A stretch of 64,000 nucleotides of DNA from Phytopythium helicoides (taxonomy: Eukaryota; Oomycota; Peronosporomycetes; Pythiales; Pythiaceae), in the NCBI GenBank assembly GCA_024867545.1, contig JANFNE010000058.1, positions 62,001-126,000 on the forward strand, read 5' to 3'. A program made the position numbers and the translations under genes. The notes below the pieces were generated by a model. That model did no database searches. It saw only the letters and a program-made list of their open reading frames with translations, and was not told where the DNA came from. Below, piece after piece: positions 45,343-56,156 of this stretch. How positions within the stretch are numbered: the first letter of the stretch is position 1; each line of letters begins with the position of its first letter.

Positions 45343-47332
45343 ATGTGGCGTCGACTAGTGCAATCCAAGCCCACAGGCGCGCTATTCCCGTGGTCTTATA
45401 GTTCCAGCGCGCGTTTTGCGTCGACTGCGCGCCGCTCGCCACCCCCAGAGACGCTCGCCGCGCTCCGTTCGCTTCTCGGAGACCGGCTTTCGACTTCGGC
45501 GTCGGTGCTCGAGGTATCGTGGCGAGTCTTCGTGCGATTCCGTTGTGTCGAAGCCTCTCAGCTTAATGGGATCTGTTTCTGAAGCATCATGGAAGGGACG
45601 AGTCGTACCATGCAATTGCGCCACCAGATGCAGTCGCGTTCGTCGAGTCCACCGAGGAAGTTGCTGAAGTGATCAAGATCTGCGCGGCGACGAGCACGCC
45701 TATCATTCCTTTTGGTGCAGGGTCGTCCATCGAAGGACAAATCTCTGCCAAAGAAGGTGGTGTATCCATTGATCTGACGGGGATGAACCGGATTCTCAAG
45801 GTACTCGAGGAAGATTTGTTTGATTGCTGAATATGAGCACTTGTTAACTCCTGCGTCTGGACTTGCAGATTGAGCCCGAGAATGCGAGTTGTCGAGTGCA
45901 AGCTGGAGTAACCCGCGAGCAGATAAATGTTGCATTGCGGGACACGGGGCTCTTCTTCCCTGTGGACCCAGGCGCAAACGCCACAATTGGGGGTATGGTC
46001 GCAACAAACGCTTCTGGCACTACGACAGTTCGGTGCGATGCTGGTGGAAAGAGACAGTGGTCATCGGTGCAAACTAACACTATAATGCATGCATAGATAC
46101 GGAAACATGAAGACAGCCACCATGATGCTAACAGCAGTCATGGCTGATGGCCGCATAATCAAGACTGGCTCAAAGTACGAGTTGTGCTGAGGGATTTATG
46201 CGCAACCGATCATGATCTAACCGAAGGAACCCTGTTCAGGACACGAAAGTCATCAGCAGGTTATGACCTTACTCGACTGCTAATTGGATCTGAGGGAACG
46301 CTTGCTGTCATCACGGAGGTATGAATTTGGTCGTGCAAGCGCTTCATCCGGTAAATCTACTACTAGTATTCCTCATCGGCTTGGGTAACTTCAGATTGAG
46401 CTGCGACTTTTTGGAGTCCCAGAAGCCGAGAAAACCATGATTTGCACGTTTCCTAGTATCCAAGCCGCTGTTGATACTTGCACATCTGTCATGCAGATGG
46501 GTATCCCTGTGGCGAGAATGGAGCTAATGGACGAGAACACCGTGGATGCGGTGAACAAGTTTTGCAACCTTGACAACCTTCTTCGGCCAACTTTGATTAT
46601 CGAACATCATGGTTCTCCCAATGAGATTGACGCTCAAAGTGTGCTAGTCCAAGAGATTGCGCGTGAGTTCGAGGCAGAAGATATCGCGGTCGCGACAAGC
46701 ACAGATGAACGCAAGAAGCTCTGGCGCGGGCGGCATGCAGTTTGGCATGCCATCCTTGTGCGTATTTTTCTTGACTGTGATGCGCCATGTTGCTAATGTT
46801 TTACTGAGTGTACCGTATATGCAAGCACAGGCACAACATCCTGGTTGCCGTGGTTTCTCTGCAGATGTAGCAGTACCGTTCTCAAGGCTCGCAGACGTGA
46901 TCGTTGAGACTCAACAGGATATGGAGCAAGCTGGGTTGAGCGGTCCCATCGTAGGGTGCGCTCGTGTTACTGTTTTGCCGTGATAAACTCTAATGCTGAC
47001 AATAACTCCTGTCAAGACACGTGGGTGACGCCAACTTCCACGTGCTCCTGCCCATCAGACTCGACGATCCTGTCTCCATGGGTGAGGTGAAGGCATTTGT
47101 CGACCGCCTGGTGCGACGTGCGTTGAGGGCTGAGGGGACATGCACCGGTGAGCACGGCATCGGCAATGGCAAGATGGACTACTTGCTGCTGGAGCACGGT
47201 GAAGACGGCGTGGCAGTCATGCGCGCCATCAAGCAGGCGCTGGACCCCAAGAAGATTTTGAATCCCGGCAAGATTCTCTTCGGCAAATCTCGTGCACCGA
47301 TGAAATTCGAAGAACAGGCAGGTACCGCGTAA
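45343..47332 (+). CDS. DLD: mitochondrial D-lactate dehydrogenase (FAD), copy 2
   Basis: Tandem paralogue of copy 1, 318 bp downstream. Exons: 45343-45513, 45585-45800, 45869-46032, 46097-46174, 46240-46318, 46395-46757, 46831-46955, 47017-47332 (503 aa). Presequence [20 protein letters not shown]. All FAD and cap motifs are present: [64 protein letters not shown] and [20 protein letters not shown]. The C-terminus is 13 aa longer than in copy 1 ([15 protein letters not shown]). This is the most diverged of the three: exon 6 differs from the shared exon 6 of copies 1 and 3 at many sites. The linker before the cap is also changed ([20 protein letters not shown]). A 39-bp tandem repeat sits at its promoter. 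Confidence 0.95.
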
Positions 47333-47499
47333 AAGAAAAACCAGCACTGTTGGAGTAAGAACAGTTTACTGACAGACTCCACGCCGCCAACCCCATGCAA
47401 ATCGCCGAGGCGCTCACTTGCCTATGTGCGAGCTCGGCTCGGGCGCAGACCAACAATATCTAACCATTCCACGACCTCATACCCAATGATCACCGTAGC

Positions 47500-49367
47500 T
47501 TAGTGCGCAGCGCCGTAGAAGATCTTGCCTGGGTTCATGATGTTCTTGGGGTCCAGAGCCTGCTTGATTGTGCGCATGACCTCCAGACTGTCGCCATGCT
47601 CCACTGCCAGATAGTCCATCTTTCCATCGCCAACGCCGTGCTCGCCAGTGCACGTTCCCTCGTACTCAAGCGCACGCTTGACAAGTCGGTCCGAGAACGC
47701 CTTGACCTTGCCCATGAGCTCCTTGTCTTCGGTGATGAAAGGCAGCATCACGTGGAAGTTTCCATCTCCAACGTGGCTATACGTACACATTCAATTAGCT
47801 ACACCCCAAAACCGCACACAAGCGTTGCGCATGTAACATACCCGACAATGTTGCCATACAAACCAGACGCCTTCAGATCCTCCTGGGTCTCGACGATCAC
47901 GTCGGTCAGCTTCGAGAGCGGCACCGCGACATCCGTCGACAGAGCGCGGCTGCCCGGCATGTGAGTCTACTCAAACACGACACCAGCCAGTCAACTTTTG
48001 CGCCAGATAAAGGAAAGCATCAGGGAGTATCACTTACGATAGTGGCATACCAAGCCGAGTGACGGCCGCTCCACAGCTTCTTTCGCTCATCCGGAGTCGT
48101 CGCTAGGGCAATGTCCTCAGCCTCAAAGTCGCGAGCAATCTCCTGCACGATCGCGCTCTGCTCCTCGATCTCATTCGGCGAACCGTGGTGCTCAATGATG
48201 AGCGACGGCTGCACCTTGTTGTTCAGCTTGGAGTAACGGTTGATAGCCTCGACAGTGCTCTCATCCATGAGTTCCATGCGAGCAACGGGAATGCCCATCT
48301 GCATGACCGTAGCACACGTGTCGACAGCAGCCTGGATGGAGGGGAAGGAGCAGATCATAGTCTTCTCCGCCTCGGGGATACCGAACAGGCGAAGCTCCAC
48401 CTCCGTCACAATGCCAAGCGTGCCCTCGGATCCAATCAGAAGGCGAGTGAGGTCGTATCCGGCAGACGACTTGCGCGTCCTGAGCAAACACGGCGAGAAT
48501 GTGAGCTAGGATACATCATCTCGAATAAAACGATTGAAAACGTACTTGGATCCAGTCTTGATGATACGGCCGTCCGGCATGACCGCCGTCAGCTGCATGA
48601 CGTTCGTCTTCATGTTACCATAGCTGATTAGGGTACAAGTTAGCACGTCTCAGGCACAAAATGAGAACTAGCTGCAGAAGAAGCGCTCACCGGACAGTGG
48701 TTGTGCCCGAGGCGTTGGTGGAGACCATGCCGCCGATCGTGGCATTGGCACCAGGGTCCACTGGGAAGAAGAGACCCGTGGCGCGGAGGTCCACATTGAG
48801 CTGCTCACGGGTGACGCCCGCCTGCACCTTGCAGCTCATGTTCTCCGGCTCCACCTGGGTTTGCGACGTAATCCGTTAAATGGTGATGCTCGCTTCCATG
48901 GGATCGTAATCCTCGCACAGCTTACGTTGAGAATTTTGTTCATGGCCGTGAGGTCGACCGAGATGCCGCCCTCGCGGGCCGAGATGTGTCCCTCGAGCGA
49001 GGAGCCCGCTCCGAACGGGATCACGGGCGTGCCCGAGGCCGAGCAGATCTTGAGCACCTCGGAGACCTCCTCAGTCGACTCGACGAACGCGACGGCGTCG
49101 GGCGGCGCAGCCGAGTGGTAGGACTCATCGCTGCCGTGGTGCTGTCGTCGAGCAGCAACGCATAGACGCGAGGTCAGGCCTCCAAGCAGAAAAAGATGAG
49201 CAGTTAAACCGACGCACCTCCAGAACGGACGCGGCGGTCGACAGGCGGTCGCCCAGCAGCTGCTGCAGCGCCGCGAGCGTCTCGGGCGGCGGCGGGCGGC
49301 GCGTGCTCATGCTCATGCGCTGCTGGGCGCACGCGAGCGCCGAGGGCTGAGCGAGGCGGCGCCACAT
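47500..49367 (-). CDS. DLD: mitochondrial D-lactate dehydrogenase (FAD), copy 3, inverted
   Basis: Third paralogue, tail-to-tail with copy 2. Exons: 49218-49367, 48926-49141, 48691-48854, 48546-48623, 48038-48479, 47842-47966, 47500-47776 (483 aa). Exon 48038-48479 is 442 bp, exactly the sum of exons 5 (79) and 6 (363) of the other copies, so one intron has been removed without change to the coding sequence. Presequence [20 protein letters not shown]. Motifs: [78 protein letters not shown] instead of AVITE in the FAD domain is the main difference in conserved sites. Much of exon 6 is base-for-base the same as in copy 1. Confidence 0.95.
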
Positions 49368-49963
49368 GACGAGGAGGAGGCGGCGGCGGTCGGCGCGAGG
49401 CGAGGGAAGTCGAGGAATGAACTCCTCTTCAATGACGCGCGTGCATGAGCATGCGTACCCCAAGAGGCCCCCTGATGGCACAACCGTTTAATACACCTCC
49501 TGTCTCAGGGTCGGATGTTCATACACATTTGAAGTGGAAAGGCCGTCAAGATGTTTTAAACGGATTGGTGGGTGCACCCTGATGCGGCAACCGTGGTGAG
49601 GTTTCTATGCTGCCCAACTGAGCACCAAGCGAGCTGTCGCACTTGGCCCGACATCATGGCGCGCAACAGCCACCAGTGCGGCTCGAATGCCTCCCACACT
49701 GACGTCACCTTGGCGGCCTGCTGCATCCAGCTAGTCGCCACTGCAGGACCAGGCAGCGCCGTGGGACCTCCGTGTTGCGTCTCGCGCGATGATCAGGCTC
49801 GCTTCAACCTGAGGACACTTTATAACTATCCGGTAGTCAAAACCTTACCGGTGTCGAGTTGCTCCTTCAGGGGGATCAAAGGTTGCGCATTAAGGGTGCC
49901 TTTCATGCGCCACCACACCCTCCATGACAGACACTTTCTGGATCATTCGGCAGCGACTCCAAC
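49368..49963. promoter_or_regulatory. divergent intergenic, D-LDH copy 3 / TRAP1
   Basis: 596 bp between divergent start codons. Both flanking genes encode mitochondrial proteins, so shared control is possible. No convincing coding sequence; the frames seen have no protein-like features. Confidence 0.4.
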
Positions 49964-52520
49964 ATGATGCGAACGGTGGCGCAGCGTGTGGCGCGCCGCG
50001 TGGGCGCGACCGCCGCCTCCAAGGGCTCAGTGCAGCGCCTGGCGCTTAGCAAGTCGCTCGCGAAGCTGCAGGCCCCAGCGGCGCGCCTGACGCCCGCGAT
50101 CCAGCAGGTTTCGGTGCGCGCCATGAGCTCCAGCGCCTCGGACGCCAAGGGTGAGCGCGCGGCGCGGGTGGTTGTGCTGATGGTGGAGAGATTGCTGATG
50201 GTGGAGTGCGAGCAGCGGACCGCCACGAATTCCAGGCCGAGACGCGCCAGCTGCTGGACATTGTGACGCACTCCATCTACACGGACAAGGATGTGTTCAT
50301 CCGCGAGCTCATTTCGAACGCTTCGGACGCGCTTGAGAAGCTGCGCCACGTGCAGGCCACGGGTGAGGCTGTGCATCAGGCCGAACTTGAGCCAAAGATC
50401 ATCATCACGACCAACGAGGCCGAGAAGACGCTGACCATCGCGGACACGGGTATCGGCATGTCCAAGAACGAGCTCATCGAGAACCTCGGTACGATCGCCC
50501 GCTCGGGCTCGAAGGCGTTCCTCGAACAGCTCAAGGAGAAGGTTTGTGAAAATACATAGCGTTGATGGATGCTGTGGTAAGGAGACTGATAGTGATACTG
50601 ATGATTGCAGTCGCCGTCCGAGTCGGGAGACGCCCTGTCGGGCATCATTGGCAAGTTCGGTGTCGGTTTCTACTCTGCGTTCATGGTCGCCGACCGTGTC
50701 GAGGTGTTTTCGCAGTCGGCAATTTCGGGAAACAAGAGCTACGTCTGGCGCTCGGACGGCAGCGGCTCGTACGAGATTGCGGACGCGTCGGATGTGTCTC
50801 GCGGAAGCAAGATCGTGATTCACCTCAAGGAGTCGTGCAAGGAGTTTGGAACGGCCGCCAAGGTCGAGTCGATCATCCGCCGCTATTCGAACTTTGTCTC
50901 GTTCCCAATCCAGCTTAATGGCGAGACGGTCAACACGGTGCAGGCGCTGTGGACCAAGAGTGAGAGCGATGTCACAGAGGAGGAGTACACCGAGTTCTAC
51001 AAGTTCATTGCCAACGCCTTTGACGAGCCGGCTTACCGTCTGATCTTCAAGTCGGACGCGCCGATCGAACTCAAGACCCTGTTCTTCATTGGCTCGTCGC
51101 ACACGGAGCGCTTCGGCTACGCTCGCCTTGAGCCTGGCGTGAGCCTGTACTCGCGCAAGGTTCTGATCGAGCGCAATTCGCCCGACATTCTGCCCGACTG
51201 GCTGCGCTTTGTGCGTGGTGTTGTGGACAGCGAGGACCTACCGCTGAGTCTGTCGCGTGAGAAGATGCAGGACAGCCGCCTGATCCTCAAGTTGAAGGAC
51301 GTCTTGACCCGCCGTATCATTCGCTTCCTTGAGCAGCAGGTAGGCGGCAACTGTGCTTGCTCGTGTTCGCACATTGTCTAGTCTTTAACAGTGTATATTG
51401 TGCGCGAATTGTAGTCGACCAAGGACCCTGAGAAGTTTGACAAGTTCTTCAAGGAGTTCGGCCAGTTCATCAAGGAGGGCATCTGCACGGACTTTAGCAA
51501 CAAGGACGCTCTGGCCAAGCTGCTTCGCTACGATTCGAGCCAGATGGAGACCGACAAGCTGACGACGCTGGATGAGTACGTCTCGCGCTGCCCGCCGGAC
51601 CAGAACGAGATCTACTACCTGTGTGCGCCTACGCGTGCTATCGCTGAGGCGTCCCCGTACTTTGAGGCCTTTAAGTAAGTGCAGAATACTGGATACGTAT
51701 TGTGTAGGCTGCGAGGACTCTAACTCACTGCTTCTTTGTGCGGCCACAGGAAAACGAATAAGGAGGTGCTGTTCGTGTACAGCCCGATCGACGACTTCGT
51801 GATGACAAACGTGGGCGAGTTCAACGGCCGCAAGGTCGTGTCGGCTGAGCATGCGAAGCTCGAGATTGAGGACGACGATGCCTCCGGCAAGAAGCTGTCG
51901 GAGGATGAGCAGCGTCTCTTCGGTGCGTGGCTGAAGCTCACGCTCGAGGACAAGGTCAAGGAAGTCAAGGTGCGTTTTCATTATCACCCACATGATTGTA
52001 CGAGCATGACTGATTATGATTTGAAATAATGTAGTTCACGTCGCGTCTGAGTGACTCGCCCGCCATCATCTCGGAGCATGAGTCCGCTTCCATTCGCAAG
52101 TACGAATTGGATGATGTACATTTCGTGCGCTAGCTGATCGTGCCTCGAAACTCACAACTTAACTGCTGCTTAGGATGATGGCTATGGTGAATGACCGCAC
52201 TGGCCAGGACATGAGCAGCCTGACCAAGTACGTCGTCGAGGTGAACCCGAAGCACCAGATCATTGTGGATCTGAACGCCCTTCGCGAGATCAACAACCCG
52301 CTAGCCGAGAAGGTCGCTCGCCAGGTTTGTTTCTGCGATGTTGACGCGGTCTGCTTTAGAGAGTTCATCGCTGATGAGAGTGTTCTGTCGTGGCCTCCAG
52401 ATTTACACGAATGCTACTGTGGCTGCTGGTCTCGTCGACGACGGTCGTACGCTGCTGACTGGTCTGAACGACATCCTCGGCGAGCTTCTTCAGCAGAGCC
52501 TGCACAAGAAGGACGAGTAA
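49964..52520 (+). CDS. TRAP1: mitochondrial Hsp90 chaperone TRAP1
   Basis: Organellar HSP90 ATPase. Eight exons: 49964-50150, 50216-50541, 50611-51339, 51415-51674, 51750-51969, 52035-52099, 52174-52324, 52401-52520 (685 aa). Presequence [20 protein letters not shown], rich in Arg/Ala/Ser. ATP-binding GHKL domain: [60 protein letters not shown]. Middle domain: [20 protein letters not shown] with the catalytic Arg loop. C-terminal dimer domain: [14 protein letters not shown] to [14 protein letters not shown]. The end lacks EEVD, as expected for TRAP1/HtpG rather than cytosolic HSP90. It keeps [20 protein letters not shown] at the start of the mature protein. A 399-codon antisense frame (49903-51102) is a shadow. 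Confidence 0.97.
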
Positions 52521-52860
52521 GGTGGATGTAGCAATCGTTTCGGACGTCGAAAGGTGCTGCGGTAATAGAGTTCGCATGCTGCCTCAGTCGCTCGTAGTAA
52601 CGATGAACAAGTGTGAACTGCATGCGAGGTCTGCCTGCGAAGAATGCACAATCGGTGCAACTTCTCGGCACGCCCATGCAGCCTCTCGTTCATGTCTAGC
52701 TGAATGAGTGCGCCACACCACGTACCGGTATGCATTCCTCTGCATCCTCCCCCCAAAATGCCAAAACCCGTCGCGCTCGTGCACCGTGTTCCGCAACTCG
52801 CCCATGCACCACAAAGTCCATTCGCCGCCAGTCCCCGATCTGCCTCGAGGCGTGGAGCCC
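52521..52860. promoter_or_regulatory. intergenic TRAP1 / PRS
   Basis: 340 bp. The frame of the next gene is open back to 52708, with an in-frame ATG at 52804, but the residues there do not look conserved, so it is treated as 5' flank or leader. Confidence 0.4.
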
Positions 52861-54200
52861 ATGGTCTTCTCGCTGCGCTTGGCGACTTCGGCGCGCCTGG
52901 GCGCCGCCGCCGCCGCTGCGTTCGTGGGCGGCGCGAGCTTGGGGCTGACGCAGCGCTCGGCAAGCCAGAGCGAGAGCAAGCGCGACCTGCGGGACCTCGA
53001 GTTCGGCGTGCCGCAGGAGCGCAAGCGCGTGGACCCGTTCTCGCCCTTCTTCCCGTCCGACAAGCACCCGTGCACGCACGCGGGCATGTTCATCCCGGGC
53101 TGCCACGAGCTCAAGATCTTCTCGGGCTCGTCGCACTTTGAGCTGGCCGACGACATTGCGCGCCGCCTCGGCACGCGCGTCGGCAAGCTCAAGCTCGGCC
53201 GCTTCGCCGACGGAGAGGTCCAGGTGCAGATCGGCGAGAGCGTGCGCGGCAAGGACGTCTACCTCGTGCAGAGCTTGTCGAACCCCGTCAACGACAACGT
53301 CATCGAGCTGCTGCTCATGGTCAGCACCATGCGCCGCGCCAGCGCCAAGCGCGTCACGGTCGTGCTGCCGTACGTGAGCTCTTTGCTTGGGAAGTGATGT
53401 GGCTGGAGAGCGGTCTCTGACGGTGAATGAGCAGGTACTATGCGTACAAGCACCACCGCCGCGGCAACCCCGTGTCGACCAGCATGAACTCCAAGTTTAT
53501 CCAGAGCCCCGCGGCCGACATTGCCAAGATGCTCGAGGTCATGGGCGTCGACCGCGTTATCGCCGTCGACCTCCAGATGCGCACGGACGGCGATGAGGCC
53601 GGCTTCTTCAGCTCGAACGTCCCAGTTGAGACCATCGAGACTATCATGGCTGGCGTCGAGTACTTTGCCACCCAGGTGTACCTGCGCCGCCCGCTCGTCG
53701 TCATGGCTCCGAACCCGGAGTGCCTGCGTCGTGCGCGCATCTTCCAGACGGGCCTTAACAAGTGGCTGCCGGACGCCCCCGCCAAGTTCGCCGTCTTCTT
53801 CCACGGTACGGGCAAGGGCGACAGCTCTGGCGCTGACATTGTTGGCGACGTCAAGGGTGCCGATGTCATTATCGTCGACGACCTCGTTGACACGAGCGGC
53901 ACGCTCTCCAAGCTTACCAATCTGCTGCGCGAGCGTGGCGCCCGCAAGGTGTTCTGCTTTGCGTCGCACCCGCTCCTGAACGGCGACGCCGAGAAGATGA
54001 TTGAGGACCTCGATGTCCAAGAAGTTGTCGTCATGGACACGATCCCGGCGGATCGCAACGGCTTCCACACCGACAAGATCAAGCGTCTGTCGGTCGCTCC
54101 CATGCTGGCGGAGCTCATCCAGGCCGAGCACTTCAAGGCTCATTCGTACATCGACAAGCCGAACTCGCGCGAGGACTACAATTACACGCCCCACATGTAA
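52861..54200 (+). CDS. PRS: ribose-phosphate pyrophosphokinase (PRPP synthetase), divergent
   Basis: Makes PRPP for nucleotide, His and Trp synthesis, if active. Exons 52861-53369 and 53435-54200 (424 aa; usual 310-330, plus an N-terminal extension of about 80 aa). ATG 52861 gives MVFSLRLATSARLGAAAAAA, a possible mitochondrial presequence or signal anchor. Family signatures: HELKIFSGSSHFELADDIAR, RFADGEVQVQIGESVRGKDV, VVLPYYAYKHH and the PRPP loop DVIIVDDLVDTSGTLSKL. Unusual positions: the catalytic DLH motif of PRPS1 (His130) is DLQ; the ATP-loop YARQDKK is YAYKHHRRG; and the flexible loop GGAKR is replaced by NPECLRRAR. It may be a divergent active class or a regulatory subunit, like the PRPS-associated proteins of animals. 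Confidence 0.88.
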
Positions 54201-54366
54201 TGCTCCGCGAGGGCAGACATGTCTTGCTAATTGCACATTCACACTCTGCTTACTACGAGTTCATGGGAATTCCATTTGGGGCGCTGAACTGCGATTTACA
54301 TCTAATTGCATTGTCTAGGATAGATCACACACAACAGTGTACATGATCGATAGCGAGTTTATCACG

Positions 54367-55995
54367 CTACCGACCAGTTGCCGCGAGCTCGGCATCGTCT
54401 CCAAGTGCGAACACCCCAACAGTTGTCTCATCATTCTCCATGATGCTGGGGTGGATTGGAATCTCGTCGACAGAGAATGGGATACTCAAATTGCCGCTAG
54501 CTGCTCCGACTTCGATATTGCCATGACGGATCTCAAACGCGAGCGTGTTGTGCATGTACATGGTGATAACTTGCTCACATGCTTCGAAACGACGCACGAG
54601 TCCAAGTAAAGTAACGTTGTGATGCTCGTGCGAGCCCCACATTACGTGCTCCGTATCCACAATGTGCACAAGTTGTTCTGGAGCTGCAGAAGGCGGCGAG
54701 GGTTTGACGTGCTTGTACAGCAAGTCAAACTCAATTTCGTACAAGTCGAAGCGGATTGGTAGTGGGTTGTTTACAGTGATCACCACGCGAAGCTCCAACA
54801 AGCATGTCTTTGCAGTCGAATCAAGTTCTTTGAGTGTCGGGTGGATCTCGTAGTGGCGCAGAAGCGCGGGTTTGCCTTCAATTTTAGCCGGAAGGGCCAC
54901 CTTGATGTCCACAAGATCCAGTACTTGCAGCGAGAAACAATTTGCTGTCGGGTTGTGCCCAGACACATGAAGCCCTAAATCATGACCCGTCAAATATGTC
55001 TCCAGCATCCTTTGAATAGGAGAAGTCTCGGTCTTGAACACCTCCGTGTACGCAGAAATGAAGGTGTTGCCTCCTCCAAGTAAAAAGCGCTTCATACCAG
55101 CGAGGAGAATTGTCTCCCTCGCTTCACTTTGAACTCGAATGGATAGCGACGGGATGTTCCACAAAATACGCGATGCATATTCAAACGATACATCGGTGAA
55201 GGCGAAGATTTCGTCCCGGTCGGTTTCAACCTGAAAATTGGACAACACAATCGTCTTGAGGATGTGCGCCACGACACGTTGCAGCTCACTCGTGAGAGCG
55301 TTGATGATACCTCTTGGAGCTGGAAGGTGCAAGCGTTCCGTCGAGTAAAGTGGGTCCCACGTTGTAATCCACGCTCCGATCCAGTCATCCTGAAGGGTTC
55401 CGTCACTGTGAACGTCCGTTCGGACGCCAACAATGCGTGCAACGTCCACATTGACGGTAAATGGCACCAACAAGCAGCCAATGTGGATCGGAATGTGCCC
55501 TTGAACATCAAATGCCCCCTCATCGGCAATCGCAAGTTGGTGCAGAGTCTTGGGGTCTACCAACATCCGAATGTCAACATCTGCGACAACAGTCGAGACT
55601 CCTGACTGGAGCTCGAACCCTGGCAGCGACACACTTAGCAGCGTCGTTCCGTTCTTGGTCAGCGTCACGACGGTCGCACCGACGGTCGGCGAGCAGTATG
55701 ACGGGTTCTGGAACTCTACCACCACCGCTCCGGTAGTCTCCACATGGCATAGATCAGGGATCGTGAGCTGGTCGAGCACGAACGACGTTTTCCGCAGCAG
55801 CGCCACGAACAAAAGGTGGATCAGCAGCAGCACGACAGTCAGCGCTCCCAGCAGGATCTTCCACGTCGCCATGCGGCTCCTAGCGCTCGGACGAGGCTCA
55901 GCTCTCGCCTGCGGGTCATCAGTGGCCTCGAGCAGCGGCTCCCGGTCGTCCAAGGCCCCCGCTTGGCCCTCGCTTGCTGCACGGAGCTTCGTCAT
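54367..55995 (-). CDS. single-pass membrane protein with LEA2/Tag1-like repeats
   Basis: 542 aa, single exon. A cytoplasmic N-terminus of about 40 aa (with an acidic DREPLLEATDD that includes a possible dileucine sorting signal) precedes one helix (WKILLGALTVVLLLIHLLFV). The rest is lumenal or extracellular beta-rich sequence with internally related blocks: LDQLTIPDLCHVETTGAVVV, then ANCFSLQVLDLVDIKVALPA and RVVITVNNPLPIRFDLYEIE. The V.N...I.....DL pattern is typical of LEA-2 (WHy-type) domains and of the fungal vacuolar protein Tag1. EPLL near the N-terminus would fit vacuole or lysosome delivery. Function is inferred only from that resemblance. It diverges from the tubulin carboxypeptidase across 161 bp. 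Confidence 0.75.
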   Translation of the reverse strand: MTKLRAASEGQAGALDDREPLLEATDDPQARAEPRPSARSRMATWKILLGALTVVLLLIHLLFVALLRKTSFVLDQLTIPDLCHVETTGAVVVEFQNPSYCSPTVGATVVTLTKNGTTLLSVSLPGFELQSGVSTVVADVDIRMLVDPKTLHQLAIADEGAFDVQGHIPIHIGCLLVPFTVNVDVARIVGVRTDVHSDGTLQDDWIGAWITTWDPLYSTERLHLPAPRGIINALTSELQRVVAHILKTIVLSNFQVETDRDEIFAFTDVSFEYASRILWNIPSLSIRVQSEARETILLAGMKRFLLGGGNTFISAYTEVFKTETSPIQRMLETYLTGHDLGLHVSGHNPTANCFSLQVLDLVDIKVALPAKIEGKPALLRHYEIHPTLKELDSTAKTCLLELRVVITVNNPLPIRFDLYEIEFDLLYKHVKPSPPSAAPEQLVHIVDTEHVMWGSHEHHNVTLLGLVRRFEACEQVITMYMHNTLAFEIRHGNIEVGAASGNLSIPFSVDEIPIHPSIMENDETTVGVFALGDDAELAATGR

Positions 55996-56156
55996 CTTCT
56001 CTCTTCACCGCGGATTCTTCAGTTATCTTGGAGATTCAACCTCGGGCGGTTATACATATATCTCGCCAATCATAGCGTGGTATGTGAGTGATTTCAGCCA
56101 ATCCATGACGACCGACGCTTCAACTTGGGTTGCAACAACTTCAGCTGCAGTCGGCT
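55996..56156. promoter_or_regulatory. bidirectional promoter, LEA2-like / carboxypeptidase
   Basis: Just 161 bp between divergent start codons. It contains CCAATCA at 56066-56072 and CCAATCC at 56098-56104. A CCAAT-bound factor would serve both genes. Confidence 0.6.

Noticed and set aside
43039..49367. One of the D-LDH copies as a pseudogene
   Set aside because: All three rebuild into full-length frames with correct splice sites and intact FAD and cap motifs.
49903..51102. 399-codon open frame antisense to TRAP1
   Set aside because: It lies opposite conserved HSP90 exons and introns and has no protein-like domain; it results from codon bias of the sense strand.
53259..54242. 327-codon frame antisense to PRPP synthetase
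   Set aside because: Shadow of a conserved gene on the other strand.
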